From an uncultured Bacteriovoracaceae bacterium (GTDB lineage Bacteria; Bdellovibrionota; Bacteriovoracia; Bacteriovoracales; Bacteriovoracaceae), in NCBI GenBank assembly GCA_937923325.1, contig CAKZUQ010000048.1, positions 1 to 59,038 of the forward strand: a DNA stretch of 59,038 nt, written 5' to 3'. This document shows, piece after piece, positions 17,249 through 25,985 of the stretch. Position 1 is the first letter of the stretch. Every line of letters starts with the position of its first letter. Under the pieces are notes generated by a model. It was given only the letters and a program-made list of their open reading frames with translations, was not told where the DNA came from and did no database searches. The translations under genes and the position numbers were made by a program.

Positions 17249-17980
17249 TTATCTTAAAAGTGTTTTTAGTTTGTCTGCTCCACCAATTCTTTCTCCATCT
17301 GCAAATATTTGAGGTACTGTTGTAGAACCACTCACTGCTTTTAAAGATTTTATTGTGTAGTCTTTGTTTAAAACTAACTCTTCAAATTCAATTCCTTTAC
17401 TTTTTAGTAATTCTTTCGCTTCTACGCAAAAAGGACATCCAACTCTTGTAAAGACAGTATATGACTTAGGAATTTCAATGTTGCTATTAACAGCTTTTAA
17501 CATTGTATCTGCATCAGAAACTCCAAATGGATCTCCTGGTTTCTCTTCTTCAATAAACATTTTTTCGATTAATCCATCATTAACAATCATAGAGTATCTC
17601 CATGATCTTTTTCCAAATGTTAAATCATTTTTTTCAACTAAAAATCCTAATTTTTCAGTTAATTCTCCATTTCCATCAGGAAGCATTGTAACCTTGTCAG
17701 CCCCTAGAGATTCTTGCCAAGCATTCATAACAAATGAATCATTTACAGATAAACAAATCACATCATCAAAACCTTCTTTTTTGAACGTTTCATAAAGTTC
17801 ATTATATCGTGGAAGGTGTGTTGATGAACATGTTGGTGTAAAGGCTCCTGGTAAAGAGAATAGAGCAACTTTTTTTCCTTTAAAGAAGTCATCTGTTGTT
17901 TTTAATACCCACTCAGATCCTACTCTTGTATTAAATGTTACACTTGGAATTTTCGTTCCTGTCATGTCTTTTAAACTCAT
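17249..17980 (-). CDS. Peroxiredoxin-glutaredoxin hybrid (Prx5/Grx)
   Basis: 243 residues, the usual length of hybrid Prx5-Grx. Residues 1-165 are the Prx5 domain with the peroxidatic cysteine in [14 protein letters not shown] (C51). Residues 172-243 are a glutaredoxin with TRVGCPFC (C182, C185), TVPQIF and GGADKL glutathione-site residues. The enzyme reduces hydroperoxides with glutathione, recycling the peroxidatic cysteine through its own glutaredoxin domain. AAGGAG lies 6 bases before the ATG. First gene of the operon with the disulfide reductase downstream. The leader around 18028-18060 contains CTATACATAG and a later CTATAG, weakly reminiscent of OxyR half-sites but not a convincing match. 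Confidence 0.93.
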   Translation of the reverse strand: MSLKDMTGTKIPSVTFNTRVGSEWVLKTTDDFFKGKKVALFSLPGAFTPTCSSTHLPRYNELYETFKKEGFDDVICLSVNDSFVMNAWQESLGADKVTMLPDGNGELTEKLGFLVEKNDLTFGKRSWRYSMIVNDGLIEKMFIEEEKPGDPFGVSDADTMLKAVNSNIEIPKSYTVFTRVGCPFCVEAKELLKSKGIEFEELVLNKDYTIKSLKAVSGSTTVPQIFADGERIGGADKLKTLLR

Positions 17981-18183
17981 ACATTTCTCCTTGTTAAGTT
18001 TGTTGTTTTGTACTTACCATTTATCGCCTATACATAGAAATAAATCTAATTATTCTTTTCTATAGCACAATAAATAAAAACAATCATATTTAAGTATCTG
18101 AAAAGACATTACTATTTACATGATTTTACAAATAGTTACCAACTCAGGTACAAGAGCGAAAATATTACTTTTTGGAGATTAAA

Positions 18184-18630
18184 ATGAAAACCTTTTACTT
18201 TACTATTGTTTTTTTATTTTCAGTTTCAGTTTCATCATTTGCTAATGACCCTTTAAAGGTCTGTACAAAATTTACTTTTAGTAGTTCTAAAAATGATTGT
18301 ATATCTTTAGTTTTGTCAGACTATTTTCAAGAAGAAGCATCGATGTTTTGTTCTGAGCTAACTTTTGATAGTAATAAATTAGATTGTTTAAAGGCCGTTA
18401 AAAGAAAGGTTTACTCTGAAACGAATCTTGAGTTATGTAATCAAAACTCATTTGATACTCAAAAGATTGATTGTTTATTAGCCTCTGGAAGAGCATATGG
18501 GCCAAATGATCAAGCTTTAGATAAAGTGTTAGTTCTAGCTAAAGAAGCTAAAATTGCTTTATATGAAAGAGATATTTATTTGGTTTTAGAGAATTTAAAC
18601 GAACTAATTGAACTTTTAACAAAAGAATAA
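18184..18630 (+). CDS. Small exported protein with three Cys-x4-Phe-x3-Lys-x-Asp-Cys repeats
   Basis: 148 residues. The ATG at 18184 (GGAG at 18174) gives a signal peptide MKTFYFTIVFLFSVSVSSFA; an in-frame TTG upstream is not needed. The mature N-terminal half has three copies of a motif about 35 residues apart: CTKFTFSSSKNDC, CSELTFDSNKLDC and CNQNSFDTQKIDC. Each copy could close a disulfide in the periplasm, forming a helical-repeat array. The C-terminus is a cysteine-free amphipathic helix. I do not recognise a named family. It is convergent with fxsA, with 6 bp between the stops. Confidence 0.7.
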   Translation: MKTFYFTIVFLFSVSVSSFANDPLKVCTKFTFSSSKNDCISLVLSDYFQEEASMFCSELTFDSNKLDCLKAVKRKVYSETNLELCNQNSFDTQKIDCLLASGRAYGPNDQALDKVLVLAKEAKIALYERDIYLVLENLNELIELLTKE

Positions 18631-18645
18631 CTACTTTTATTCTTT
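18622..18645. terminator. AT-rich hairpin between convergent genes
   Basis: AAAGAATAA and TTATTCTTT form a 9-bp stem over the two convergent stop codons. It has no GC-rich core, so it is only a candidate bidirectional terminator. Confidence 0.35.
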
Positions 18646-19110
18646 CCTTTTAAAGTCTGCTTCTAGGATATTGTCTAGTTTCTCTTTATGGTTATTCGAT
18701 TCCTGAGGGGATGCACCTGTAGAGCTAAAAACATGTATGTTTCCACTTAACACCCTCTTTTTAAATAGATCTTTAAAGAGGGCAATATAGAATAATCTTG
18801 TGATTGGAAAAATCATAGATAGCCCTAATAAATCAGTTACAAAGCCTGGTGTTAATAATAATAGACCACCTCCAAATACTAGCAATGCACTAATGAGCTC
18901 ATTTGCAGGGAGTTTGTTATTACTTATATCTCCTTGAATACTATTTATCACGGCCAAACCTTCTTTTTTTGCTAAAGCTGCACCTAGAATTCCTGTTGTA
19001 ATAATAATTAAGAAAGTATTGAAAGGACCAAATATAGATCCAAATTTAAAGAGTATATAGATCTCTAATGCTGGTATAATGATAAAGAGTGTTGCTAGAT
19101 ATTTAAACAT
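18637..19110 (-). CDS. fxsA: FxsA-family membrane protein
   Basis: 157 residues with the FxsA organisation: two hydrophobic N-terminal segments (PALEIYILFKFG, then TFLIIITTGILGAALA with the family's G-x-x-x-A-x-x-E/G), a third with LLLTPGFVTDLLGL (the PG-x-x-T-D-x-x-G signature), and a polar cytoplasmic tail. The E. coli protein is an inner-membrane protein that relieves PifA-mediated exclusion of phage T7; its general cell role is unknown. The length matches the family. Monocistronic, convergent with the cysteine-repeat gene. Confidence 0.88.
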   Translation of the reverse strand: MFKYLATLFIIIPALEIYILFKFGSIFGPFNTFLIIITTGILGAALAKKEGLAVINSIQGDISNNKLPANELISALLVFGGGLLLLTPGFVTDLLGLSMIFPITRLFYIALFKDLFKKRVLSGNIHVFSSTGASPQESNNHKEKLDNILEADFKRKE

Positions 19111-19223
19111 ATTGATCCTTTGCTAAAGTCATATTCACACCATTTTATAAAAGTGTAAACACTTTCTATTTGATTACTTATAGTAATAAATAGGATATTA
19201 CTTCAACTTTATATGGAGTTGTA

Positions 19224-20402
19224 ATGAATGTTTCAATAGTTGGTGCAGGTGTGAGTGGAATTTTTTGTGCTTATCATTTAGTTAAGTCTGGTGTGACTGT
19301 TAATTTATTTGAAAAAGAAACATCAATTGCAAAAAAGTTCTTAATTGCAGGAAAGAGTGGTCTCAATATCACTTCAAGCTATCCGATGAGTGATTTTCAT
19401 AATATGTATTTTGAGAATGCTCATTTATTTAAGAGATTGATAGCTGATTACAATCCTGCAGATACAATTAAATGGTTAGAGGAGTTAGGGTTTGAAACCT
19501 TCGAAGGTTCTAGTCATAAAGTTTTTCCTAAAGAGTTTAAAGCTGCTAAAATTTTAAAAAAAATTAAAGATTTTTTATTAAGCTCTAATTTTTGTTTTAT
19601 TCATACCGGTAAGGAATTGATTGACTTTGATAATGAATTTCTTTTCTTTAAAGATAATTCTAAATACACATTTGATTACTCTATTTTTGCGTTGGGTGGA
19701 GGCTCTTGGTCAAAAACAGGTAGTTCTGGTGAGTGGTTAAAGATTTTTGACGACAAATTAATTAGACATAGAGAGTTTTTGCCTAGTAATTGTGGCTTTA
19801 AAACCAATATAAATATAAATATGAGATTACCTTTAAAAAATATAGCTTTATCTTTTGGTGAAAAAACTTTGAAGGGAGAAGCTCTACTTTTTAACAACGG
19901 CATCGAAGGTGGTGTTATCTATCATTTTAGCTCATTGTTAAGGACTGCTTTATCGAATGAAACAGCAATAACGATATCAATTGATTTTAAGCCCTCTATG
20001 AGTTTAGATCAATTAATAGAAAAACTAATGAAAAGAAGGTCTAAGGACTCCTGGTCTAAGCACATTAAGAAAATGTTAAATCTTGATAAAGATATAATGA
20101 ATTTAATAAAGTCTACACTTTCAAAAGATGAGTATTTCAATGTTATTACTTTAGGACAAAAAATTAAGAGTTTTGAAATTAGTTTATCTATGAATACTGA
20201 GATGGATAAGGCCATATCAACTGCTGGTGGAGTCAAGTTTAGTGAAGTTTCAACAAGTTTTCGACTTCTAAAGTATCCGAATATTTATATCAGTGGTGAA
20301 ATGTTAGATTGGGAAGCTCCAACTGGAGGTTTTTTAATTCAAGGATGTTATTCAATTTCTTATAGAATTTTGAGAGATATACTTGTTAATGGTAAAAATT
20401 AA
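19224..20402 (+). CDS. HI0933-like FAD-dependent oxidoreductase (PP_4765-type)
   Basis: 392 residues. The dinucleotide site is VSIVGAGVSGIFCA at the N-terminus, followed by KKFLIAGKSGLNIT, which resembles the RKFLMAGKGGLNLT form of the TIGR03862 (PP_4765) branch rather than the GGGRCN of BaiN/YhiN. The C-terminal GEMLDWEAPTGGFLIQGC matches the family FAD-binding end. These are cytosolic flavoproteins without an agreed substrate; the BaiN branch reduces bile-acid intermediates, which should not be transferred here. GGAG lies 10 bases before the ATG. It ends at a strong bidirectional terminator. Confidence 0.82.
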   Translation: MNVSIVGAGVSGIFCAYHLVKSGVTVNLFEKETSIAKKFLIAGKSGLNITSSYPMSDFHNMYFENAHLFKRLIADYNPADTIKWLEELGFETFEGSSHKVFPKEFKAAKILKKIKDFLLSSNFCFIHTGKELIDFDNEFLFFKDNSKYTFDYSIFALGGGSWSKTGSSGEWLKIFDDKLIRHREFLPSNCGFKTNININMRLPLKNIALSFGEKTLKGEALLFNNGIEGGVIYHFSSLLRTALSNETAITISIDFKPSMSLDQLIEKLMKRRSKDSWSKHIKKMLNLDKDIMNLIKSTLSKDEYFNVITLGQKIKSFEISLSMNTEMDKAISTAGGVKFSEVSTSFRLLKYPNIYISGEMLDWEAPTGGFLIQGCYSISYRILRDILVNGKN

Positions 20403-20434
20403 AAAAAAAGGCAGATTTTAATCTGCCTTTTTTT
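20403..20434. terminator. Bidirectional intrinsic terminator
   Basis: GGCAGAT (20410-20416), loop TTTA and ATCTGCC (20421-20427), flanked by A-tract and T-tract on each side, so it works for both the flavoprotein gene and the convergent metalloprotease gene. Confidence 0.88.
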
Positions 20435-20453
20435 AAATAAAATAATTTAAAAA

Positions 20454-21341
20454 TTAAAACCACCATCCACTCTTTTTTGGCTGGAACCAACATCTAGACC
20501 TTAGTCCTTCTGTATCATTATTTTTACGGTTACATGTTCCAACATTTGCATCTTTGTCGTCTAACTTTTCAGATAGAGGTCTGTCACATAAAGCTGCAGC
20601 AAAGTATGTATCAAGTCTACATTGTGCCTTAGGGTGCGCATTGTTAGTTTTAGATACTTCTGACGTATCCGGACTATCAATAACTGGAAGGTCAAGTCTG
20701 CTTAATTTCGCTAATAAGTTCGCAGTGCTTTGAGCTGCTAGTATTGATCTAATACATAGAGACGATTCAGTTGATGTCTTGTAAACTTCATTACATTTTC
20801 TTGTAATTATTGGGTGAACATCTAAGTTTTTGATAAACGATTCGTTGTCATCTTGTCCATAAACTTTTCTAAAACATTTTAAGTTTGCAAAATAGTCAGA
20901 CTGACCTTCATTGGAAGCCCATGATGTTTTAAAAAATCTTTTAATTTTTGGTGCTCCCCCTAAGTGGTGTCCCAACTCGTGACATAAAACAATTGCAAAG
21001 CCGTCTCTTGTAACTAATTCATGCCTCGCTAAACCACCATACATGTTGATTATTACACTTTTACCTCTTCTTTGAGCACTTGCATTTACTGTTCCGTTGT
21101 CCCAAAGTCTGTTCATTTCTACTTTATCGCCCATAGCTTCGATTATTGGAGTGTATACTTCCATTACCTCATCAATAACTTCATTGAAGTCAATTTCAGT
21201 AATTCCATTCATTGTCTTTGTGTCAGCTGGGATATTTAAGTTGTTTTCTGGTGCAAAACCAGTTTTTCCGTCAACGTCACAGCTTAGTGCTGCCATTGAA
21301 AATAAAGTAGTAAGTGCTACTACTAAAATAGATTTTTTCAT
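20454..21341 (-). CDS. Exported zinc metalloprotease with HELGHH motif and Cys-rich C-terminus
   Basis: 295 residues with an N-terminal signal peptide (SILVVALTTLFSMAALS). The zinc site is IVLCHELGHHLGG (H121, E122, H125), with NEGQSDYFANLKC downstream likely giving the third ligand, as in M48-like gluzincins where a Glu follows a helix later. The C-terminal 60 residues have conserved-looking cysteines (QCRLDTYFAAALC, GTCNRKN, RSRCWF). Probably secreted and disulfide-stabilised. AAAGGAA is well spaced before the ATG. A decayed paralogue at 26451-27176 lacks the zinc motif. The specific peptidase family is not certain. Confidence 0.75.
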   Translation of the reverse strand: MKKSILVVALTTLFSMAALSCDVDGKTGFAPENNLNIPADTKTMNGITEIDFNEVIDEVMEVYTPIIEAMGDKVEMNRLWDNGTVNASAQRRGKSVIINMYGGLARHELVTRDGFAIVLCHELGHHLGGAPKIKRFFKTSWASNEGQSDYFANLKCFRKVYGQDDNESFIKNLDVHPIITRKCNEVYKTSTESSLCIRSILAAQSTANLLAKLSRLDLPVIDSPDTSEVSKTNNAHPKAQCRLDTYFAAALCDRPLSEKLDDKDANVGTCNRKNNDTEGLRSRCWFQPKKSGWWF

Positions 21342-21519
21342 AATACATTCCTTTGTCTCTATGAACTAAATACTTCTTATATATAGTTATTTTTCTCATT
21401 TTATATATAAAAAATATAATCTGAAAATAGGTGTAAGAAAAAGTTTGAGTATTTCTATATTTTATTCTAAGTTGAAGGAAATATTACTGTTTAGAGTGAT
21501 AATATTTTTGGAGGCACCT

Positions 21520-21735
21520 ATGGCCAAGTGTAAGTTTTGTAATACCGATATTGTGTGGATGCAAGAAGGAAGAAAGAAAGTTCCTGTCGAGGTTGACGGT
21601 GTGAAACATCAGTGTGAAGAGTTTAAAAATAGCGTGGGCTCGGCAAGAAAAGTTGAACTTAGCGATATAGATCCTGAAGTTTTAAAGCAATATCAGAGTA
21701 GTATCAAAAAGAGTATAAATAAAACTAAAAAGTAA
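21520..21735 (+). CDS. Small zinc-ribbon-like protein
   Basis: 71 residues from the ATG at 21520, which is preceded by GGAGG (about 21510-21514); the frame is open further upstream but this start is clearly favoured. CKFCNTDIVWMQEGRKKVPVEVDG gives a CxxC knuckle, and KHQCEEF a further cysteine/histidine, resembling small zinc-binding proteins that pair the knuckle with a later C/H. The C-terminus is lysine-rich and helical. Probably cytosolic and nucleic-acid or protein binding; no named family assigned. Confidence 0.68.
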   Translation: MAKCKFCNTDIVWMQEGRKKVPVEVDGVKHQCEEFKNSVGSARKVELSDIDPEVLKQYQSSIKKSINKTKK

Positions 21736-21790
21736 TTGCCTAAATGATCGTAAGCGTGTAGATTTTTCAAAAAAATCATAAGGATATCTA

Positions 21791-22510
21791 ATGTTTACTA
21801 TTAATAATGCTTATTCTCTTATTTTAACTCTACTTATTTCCACAAGTTCTTTTGCATTGAAATGGGACCTTCAGCGTAAAGAGATGAAAAGACTTGTTAT
21901 GAATAATCATAGAGCTTTAACTAGCTACTCTCAATCTAGAGAATTTATTATGCAAATTTTGGATTTATCTCAAGACGTAAATGGCTATTATATAAAAGAT
22001 GTCTATTGCAATGAAAAAGTAAGACGTAATATTGGTCCTCATAAAATGCCAAGCCATAGAGTTATAAATGTAGAACACACATGGCCCCAAAGTAGATTTA
22101 GTAGAAAAACATCAAGTCGCTTACAAAAAGCTGATCTACACCACTTATATCCAACAAACTCCGATGCTAATAGTACAAGAGGTAATCATAGCTTTGGTAA
22201 TGTACAAGGCGATAGTATAAATAAGGGCTGCTCATCCTCTAAAATTGGTTATCATGCTCAAGAGCATGTTTTAGTATTTGATCCACCAAAGGTACATAAA
22301 GGAAATGTTGCTAGAGCATTATTTTATTTTTCTATAAGATATGACATTGATATCCCTGAGTTCGAAGAAAAAACTTTAAGACGATGGCACCTTTTAGATC
22401 CGGTAGATAACTCAGAAAGAGAGCGCAATAACAAAATAGCTAAAATACAAGGTAATAGAAATCCATTTATTGATTTTCCACATCATGTAAGAAGTGTTTC
22501 TGATTTTTAA
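21791..22510 (+). CDS. endA: Exported endonuclease I (EndA family)
   Basis: 239 residues with a signal peptide ending near SSFA. VEHTWPQSRF (H96) with KADLHHLYPTNSDANSTRGNHSFG is the endonuclease I signature, the beta-beta-alpha metal nuclease motif that cuts double-stranded DNA without sequence preference. E. coli EndA is periplasmic and Vibrio Dns is extracellular. In a predatory or scavenging bacterium it would degrade external DNA. The length matches EndA (235). AAGGA at about 21780 precedes the ATG. The downstream DUF2288 gene starts 3 bp after the stop. Confidence 0.92.
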   Translation: MFTINNAYSLILTLLISTSSFALKWDLQRKEMKRLVMNNHRALTSYSQSREFIMQILDLSQDVNGYYIKDVYCNEKVRRNIGPHKMPSHRVINVEHTWPQSRFSRKTSSRLQKADLHHLYPTNSDANSTRGNHSFGNVQGDSINKGCSSSKIGYHAQEHVLVFDPPKVHKGNVARALFYFSIRYDIDIPEFEEKTLRRWHLLDPVDNSERERNNKIAKIQGNRNPFIDFPHHVRSVSDF

Positions 22511-22512
22511 TT

Positions 22513-22812
22513 ATGAGTGAAGTGAAATCAATTGAAGAGTTTAAAAATGAAATAGAGCAGGCTGATTGGGCTGCGCTTAAAGATCACTACAAAAGAGGAG
22601 CTCTGTTTGTTATCTCTAGTGATCTTAAGCTTGAAGAGGTTGCAAATGCTTTTTCACGGGATTATTCTGAAGTTGTAAAAATTTGGCTAGACTCTAAAAA
22701 TTTACAAATTGTATCTGAAGAAATGGCCAGTAATTTTAATAAAAATGAATTTGAAAAAATGGCGAACTTTTTAATCGTTCAGCCATATGTTATTATTCAA
22801 TTAATTTCTTAA
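22513..22812 (+). CDS. DUF2288-family protein
   Basis: 99 residues matching DUF2288: EIEQADWAALKDHYKRGALFVISSDLKLEEVANAF, W in the middle (VKIWLDSKNL), and a hydrophobic end VQPYVIIQLI that parallels the family's P-W-V-L-V-Q. Small cytosolic proteins with no known function. The start is 2 bp after the endA stop and lacks its own strong Shine-Dalgarno, so it is probably translated by coupling. Its stop overlaps the stop of the convergent SDR gene by 4 bp. Confidence 0.8.
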   Translation: MSEVKSIEEFKNEIEQADWAALKDHYKRGALFVISSDLKLEEVANAFSRDYSEVVKIWLDSKNLQIVSEEMASNFNKNEFEKMANFLIVQPYVIIQLIS

Positions 22813-23498
22813 AAGTTTCTTAAATCTAAAAAACTTCCACTCTCAACTTTATTAAGCTCTTCTAAAATATCGTTGAATTTATTTGCAAGTTGATCTGGAG
22901 TTAGCATTGAGCCATTATCTCTTGCATCTTTAAGTCGTTGCATGTTAGGAAAGTTGTCTTTGCAGACCTCGTCACATATGTGGTCTTGCATTTGAGTGTT
23001 AACAAGTCCTGGAGCAATACTTAGAAATTGAGTCTTTGGTTCTTCTGAGGAATAGATTTCAATTAACATTTTAAAGGCAGACTTGCTCATAGCATATCCA
23101 CCCCATCCTTTTGAACCTCTTATTGCTGCTCCAGATGAAATTGCGTAAACTTTAGAAACTTCATGGTTTGTAAGTAAATTGTCGATTATTTTTTTTTGTG
23201 CCCAAAGATTCGTATTCATTATCTCTTGAAGCTCTGGGAGAGAAGTCTCTTTAAGTGTAGCGATTTTTCCAAGTATTCCAGCGTTTAAAATAGCGTAATC
23301 AATTTTAGTGACATCATTTAATATTGTTAATGTTTCTTTGCTTGTAGTATTTAGATCATGTTTCATGTGGGTTATATTGCTGTGCTTGTAGTCAAGTGAT
23401 GACCTACTTGTACCAAAGACATCATGACCTTGTTCTGCAAAACTTAATGCAAGTGCTTTGCCTATTCCACTGCTGATTCCTGTTATAAATACTTTCAT
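22809..23498 (-). CDS. Short-chain dehydrogenase/reductase (SDR)
   Basis: 229-residue classical SDR. MKVFITGISSGIGKALA is the TGxxxGxG cofactor motif, AILNAGIL the NAG motif, YAISSGAAIRGSKGWGGYAMSKSAF supplies the Ser and the YxxxK pair, and LSIAPGLVNTQM is the PG motif. Basic residues after the first strand (TSRSS) suggest NADP(H). Substrate unknown; cytosolic. AGGAG is positioned 7 bases before the ATG. Monocistronic. Confidence 0.88.
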   Translation of the reverse strand: MKVFITGISSGIGKALALSFAEQGHDVFGTSRSSLDYKHSNITHMKHDLNTTSKETLTILNDVTKIDYAILNAGILGKIATLKETSLPELQEIMNTNLWAQKKIIDNLLTNHEVSKVYAISSGAAIRGSKGWGGYAMSKSAFKMLIEIYSSEEPKTQFLSIAPGLVNTQMQDHICDEVCKDNFPNMQRLKDARDNGSMLTPDQLANKFNDILEELNKVESGSFLDLRNF

Positions 23499-23617
23499 TT
23501 TTATCTCCTAAAACACTGTGTTTCAATTATTAAAAAAATAGGTCAAATATATTTTTATTAGATGTAAATATTACATTTCTAAAATACCTTTTATAAAGAA
23601 TAGTTCATATTGCATGC

Positions 23618-24061
23618 ATGAAAAAGTTTTTATTTTTAATTCTTTTAACGTTTAATTCGTTTGCTTTTAAGTGTGAATTGAAAAACTCAGCTTTTGTACA
23701 AAACAAAAGTATTGATAAGAGTATTTCATTAATCTTTGAAGATATAAGTCTGGATTCAGGAAACTCTGTTTCGGAGCTCACTCTAGATTCAGGCAATAAG
23801 CTTCAATTTAACTATATAGCAATCGATGACACTATTAGTGGATTTACAAGGTTTGTCGGAAACCTTGAGTTATTAAGACACAAAGGTGGCAATGGATACG
23901 AAGTTCTTTCAACTTTAAAAGGCCATACTTTTAGTTCCTCCAATGGTGTATTAAGATTTGATTTAAGTTTAATTTTTGGTGATCGAAGTGAATCTGTAGA
24001 TTATCAATCAAGCGAGAGAATTGACCTTCAAAATTATATTTTGGAGTGTTCCATTCTTTAG
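23618..24061 (+). CDS. Hypothetical exported protein
   Basis: 147 residues with a signal peptide (MKKFLFLILLTFNSFA), then FKCELKN. The mature protein has alternating strands and two cysteines, one near each end (KCEL and LECSIL), the pattern of a small periplasmic beta-sandwich closed by one disulfide. LSLDSGNSVSEL and LTLDSGNKLQF suggest a short internal repeat. No enzymatic motif. A hairpin at 24077-24102 follows. Not recognised. Confidence 0.58.
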   Translation: MKKFLFLILLTFNSFAFKCELKNSAFVQNKSIDKSISLIFEDISLDSGNSVSELTLDSGNKLQFNYIAIDDTISGFTRFVGNLELLRHKGGNGYEVLSTLKGHTFSSSNGVLRFDLSLIFGDRSESVDYQSSERIDLQNYILECSIL

Positions 24062-24076
24062 CCTCTCTCAATTGTG

Positions 24077-24102
24077 GGTCACTATACTGTTGTATAGTGG
24101 CC
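24077..24102. terminator. Hairpin between convergent genes
   Basis: GGTCACTATAC and GTATAGTGGCC form an 11-bp stem (one G-T pair) with loop TGTT, between the exported-protein gene and adenosine deaminase. Neither side has a long T-tract, so termination would be partial. Confidence 0.5.
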
Positions 24103-25314
24103 TTACAGTTTTATATTATGTTTTTTTGCAATTTTATCGAAGTAGTTCATTGCATCTTTTGCATATTGACGTTTTTCAACATAGCTTCCAAAGTGAAAAC
24201 TTTTTTTAAATCCATAGGCAACAATGTCTTTTAGTATTTTGATAGGTATATCAAAGTTATCTGTGGCTAGCTTATATTCATCTGTCACTGTTGTTCTAGA
24301 AACAAGCCTGTTATCTGTACATATCGTTGTTGCCATTCTGTTTTTTAGCATTTGTTTAAAAGGATGATCTTTAATGTTTTTTATCTCAGGATTCGTTTGT
24401 AAATTACTTGTTAAGCATACTTCTATTGTTATTCGTTTATCTGCAATAAAGCTAGATAGATTTTCTATATAGAGTTGTTTATCATCGATCTTCCTATGAA
24501 CAATTAAGTCTGGATCAAATAATGAGTATCCATGTCCTATTCTGTCTGCATAACAGTCTGTGATTGCTTGAAATATACTTTCAGCACCATATGCTTCACC
24601 TGCGTGTACGGTTCTATTTAAGAAATTTCTATGTGCAAGTTCATAAGAGTCTTTAAAATTTACTGCAGGGTACCCTTCTTCTTCTCCGGCTAAATCTATA
24701 CCAACAATTGGAAGTTTCAATTCATCTCTTAATTTTATTGCCCCAGTTGTAAGTTCCTTCGCTGTATTTGAGATAACATCTGCAGCTTTTTGATTAGGCA
24801 TTAATTTAAAAATGTCTCTATAATATGGAGAGAAGTGTTCATTAAACATTCTCATTGCACAGCATATGATTCCATAATCAAATTTTAATTCACACTCTTT
24901 TTTATTATTGTACTCATCTTTTGCTCGTTTCAGTCCATTGTTAACATTTTCTAAAACTTCTTTCATTCCTATATTTTTACTTGGATTCATTAGAAGCTGA
25001 GGTGCAAACCTTACTTCAATATAGTGTACTCCTTCGTTTTGATTATCTATTGCTAGTTCATAGCTTGCTCTTTCTAAATTTTTCATGTCTCTAAGAACAT
25101 CGCAAGTATATTGAAAACCTGTAAGGTAATCAGATAGGGAATCATACTTATCTTTAAAGATATGTTTCTTTAATTCTTTCTCTGTGTAGTAGGGGAGTTC
25201 AATTTTTGATTCTTTTGCCATTTCGATAAGGGAACTTAATCGAATAGATCCATCTAGATGTAAATGAAGATCCGTTTTTGGCATTTCTTTTAAAAATTCA
25301 TATGTATATTTCAT
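24103..25314 (-). CDS. Adenosine deaminase family protein
   Basis: 403 residues. The zinc-site motif is PKTDLHLHLDGS (H17, H19). GIDLAGEE, NRTVHAGEAYGAE, DRIGHGYSL and TTICTDNRLVS follow in the order of adenosine deaminase: substrate-binding Gly, zinc His plus catalytic Glu, catalytic His, and the zinc/catalytic Asp. It would deaminate adenosine or a related aminopurine to inosine, useful for salvage of nucleosides released from DNA or RNA. It is longer than E. coli Add (333). Starts within the stop of the DUF1415 gene (ATGA), so is translationally coupled. Confidence 0.86.
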   Translation of the reverse strand: MKYTYEFLKEMPKTDLHLHLDGSIRLSSLIEMAKESKIELPYYTEKELKKHIFKDKYDSLSDYLTGFQYTCDVLRDMKNLERASYELAIDNQNEGVHYIEVRFAPQLLMNPSKNIGMKEVLENVNNGLKRAKDEYNNKKECELKFDYGIICCAMRMFNEHFSPYYRDIFKLMPNQKAADVISNTAKELTTGAIKLRDELKLPIVGIDLAGEEEGYPAVNFKDSYELAHRNFLNRTVHAGEAYGAESIFQAITDCYADRIGHGYSLFDPDLIVHRKIDDKQLYIENLSSFIADKRITIEVCLTSNLQTNPEIKNIKDHPFKQMLKNRMATTICTDNRLVSRTTVTDEYKLATDNFDIPIKILKDIVAYGFKKSFHFGSYVEKRQYAKDAMNYFDKIAKKHNIKL

Positions 25315-25832
25315 TTATTATCCATATAGAAAAAATATTCATCTAGTTTGTTTTTATCTAGATCTTTAATTTTTAGTTCATTGTTAATACTAATGTTTTT
25401 TGCACCCGTATTATCTATTCTTGCTTTTTCAATTAAATTGATTGGTATTAAGTGAAATAGAGGTATAGGTGACCGATTTACATAATTTGCTTTATCCTCG
25501 AAGTCTAATCCTTCAAATATAAAATTTGGGTGAAAAGCAATTACTTTAATTTTGTATCCAATCGAATTTAGAATATCCTCGTAGTCAATTGAGGATTTAA
25601 ATAAATCCTTAAAAGACATATCTTCTTCAAAGTAGATTATTGCATTTGAGGATGTGACTTGTTTTAGTTTTTCGCTCAGACTCAACACTTTCTCTGTTAA
25701 AGACCTTTCATCAAAGAACTTACTTTCACTTATAGATAAGTCATCTAGAGATGCCTTCGCAAATGGGCAGAGGTTCAAATCAATAATAGTTTTGTTGATC
25801 CAGGCTTGTAGTAATTTGATTGATTTAGACAT
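25311..25832 (-). CDS. DUF1415-family protein
   Basis: 173 residues matching DUF1415: W-I-N-x-x-I-I-DLNLCPFA at the N-terminus (the W...LNLCPFA signature), VIAFHPNFIFEG in the middle and NYVNRSPIPLFHLIP (N-x-x-NRSPxPxxHLL). Function unknown; probably cytosolic. ATG at 25832 is preferred over a TTG two codons earlier; no clear Shine-Dalgarno. First gene of a two-gene unit with adenosine deaminase, overlapping as ATGA. Confidence 0.82.
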   Translation of the reverse strand: MSKSIKLLQAWINKTIIDLNLCPFAKASLDDLSISESKFFDERSLTEKVLSLSEKLKQVTSSNAIIYFEEDMSFKDLFKSSIDYEDILNSIGYKIKVIAFHPNFIFEGLDFEDKANYVNRSPIPLFHLIPINLIEKARIDNTGAKNISINNELKIKDLDKNKLDEYFFYMDNK

Positions 25833-25985
25833 ATGCAATCATATATCTATGTCGTTTAATTGTAAATTTTGCTGAGTAAGGTTTTTTTAGTTCAAAGATA
25901 GTCTGGTATATTTTCATATAACTCTTTTCATGAGCACTATTCTCTTATACTAAATCTTTTAAATAAAGATGAATAAGGGTTTATA

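Noticed and set aside
18028..18060. CTATACATAG and CTATAG resembling OxyR half-sites upstream of Prx-Grx
   Set aside because: The half-site spacing does not follow the OxyR pattern, and AT-rich DNA gives such matches by chance.
24046..24234. Plus-strand open frames over the adenosine deaminase 3' end
   Set aside because: They overlap the deaminase gene and the hairpin and have no start signals.
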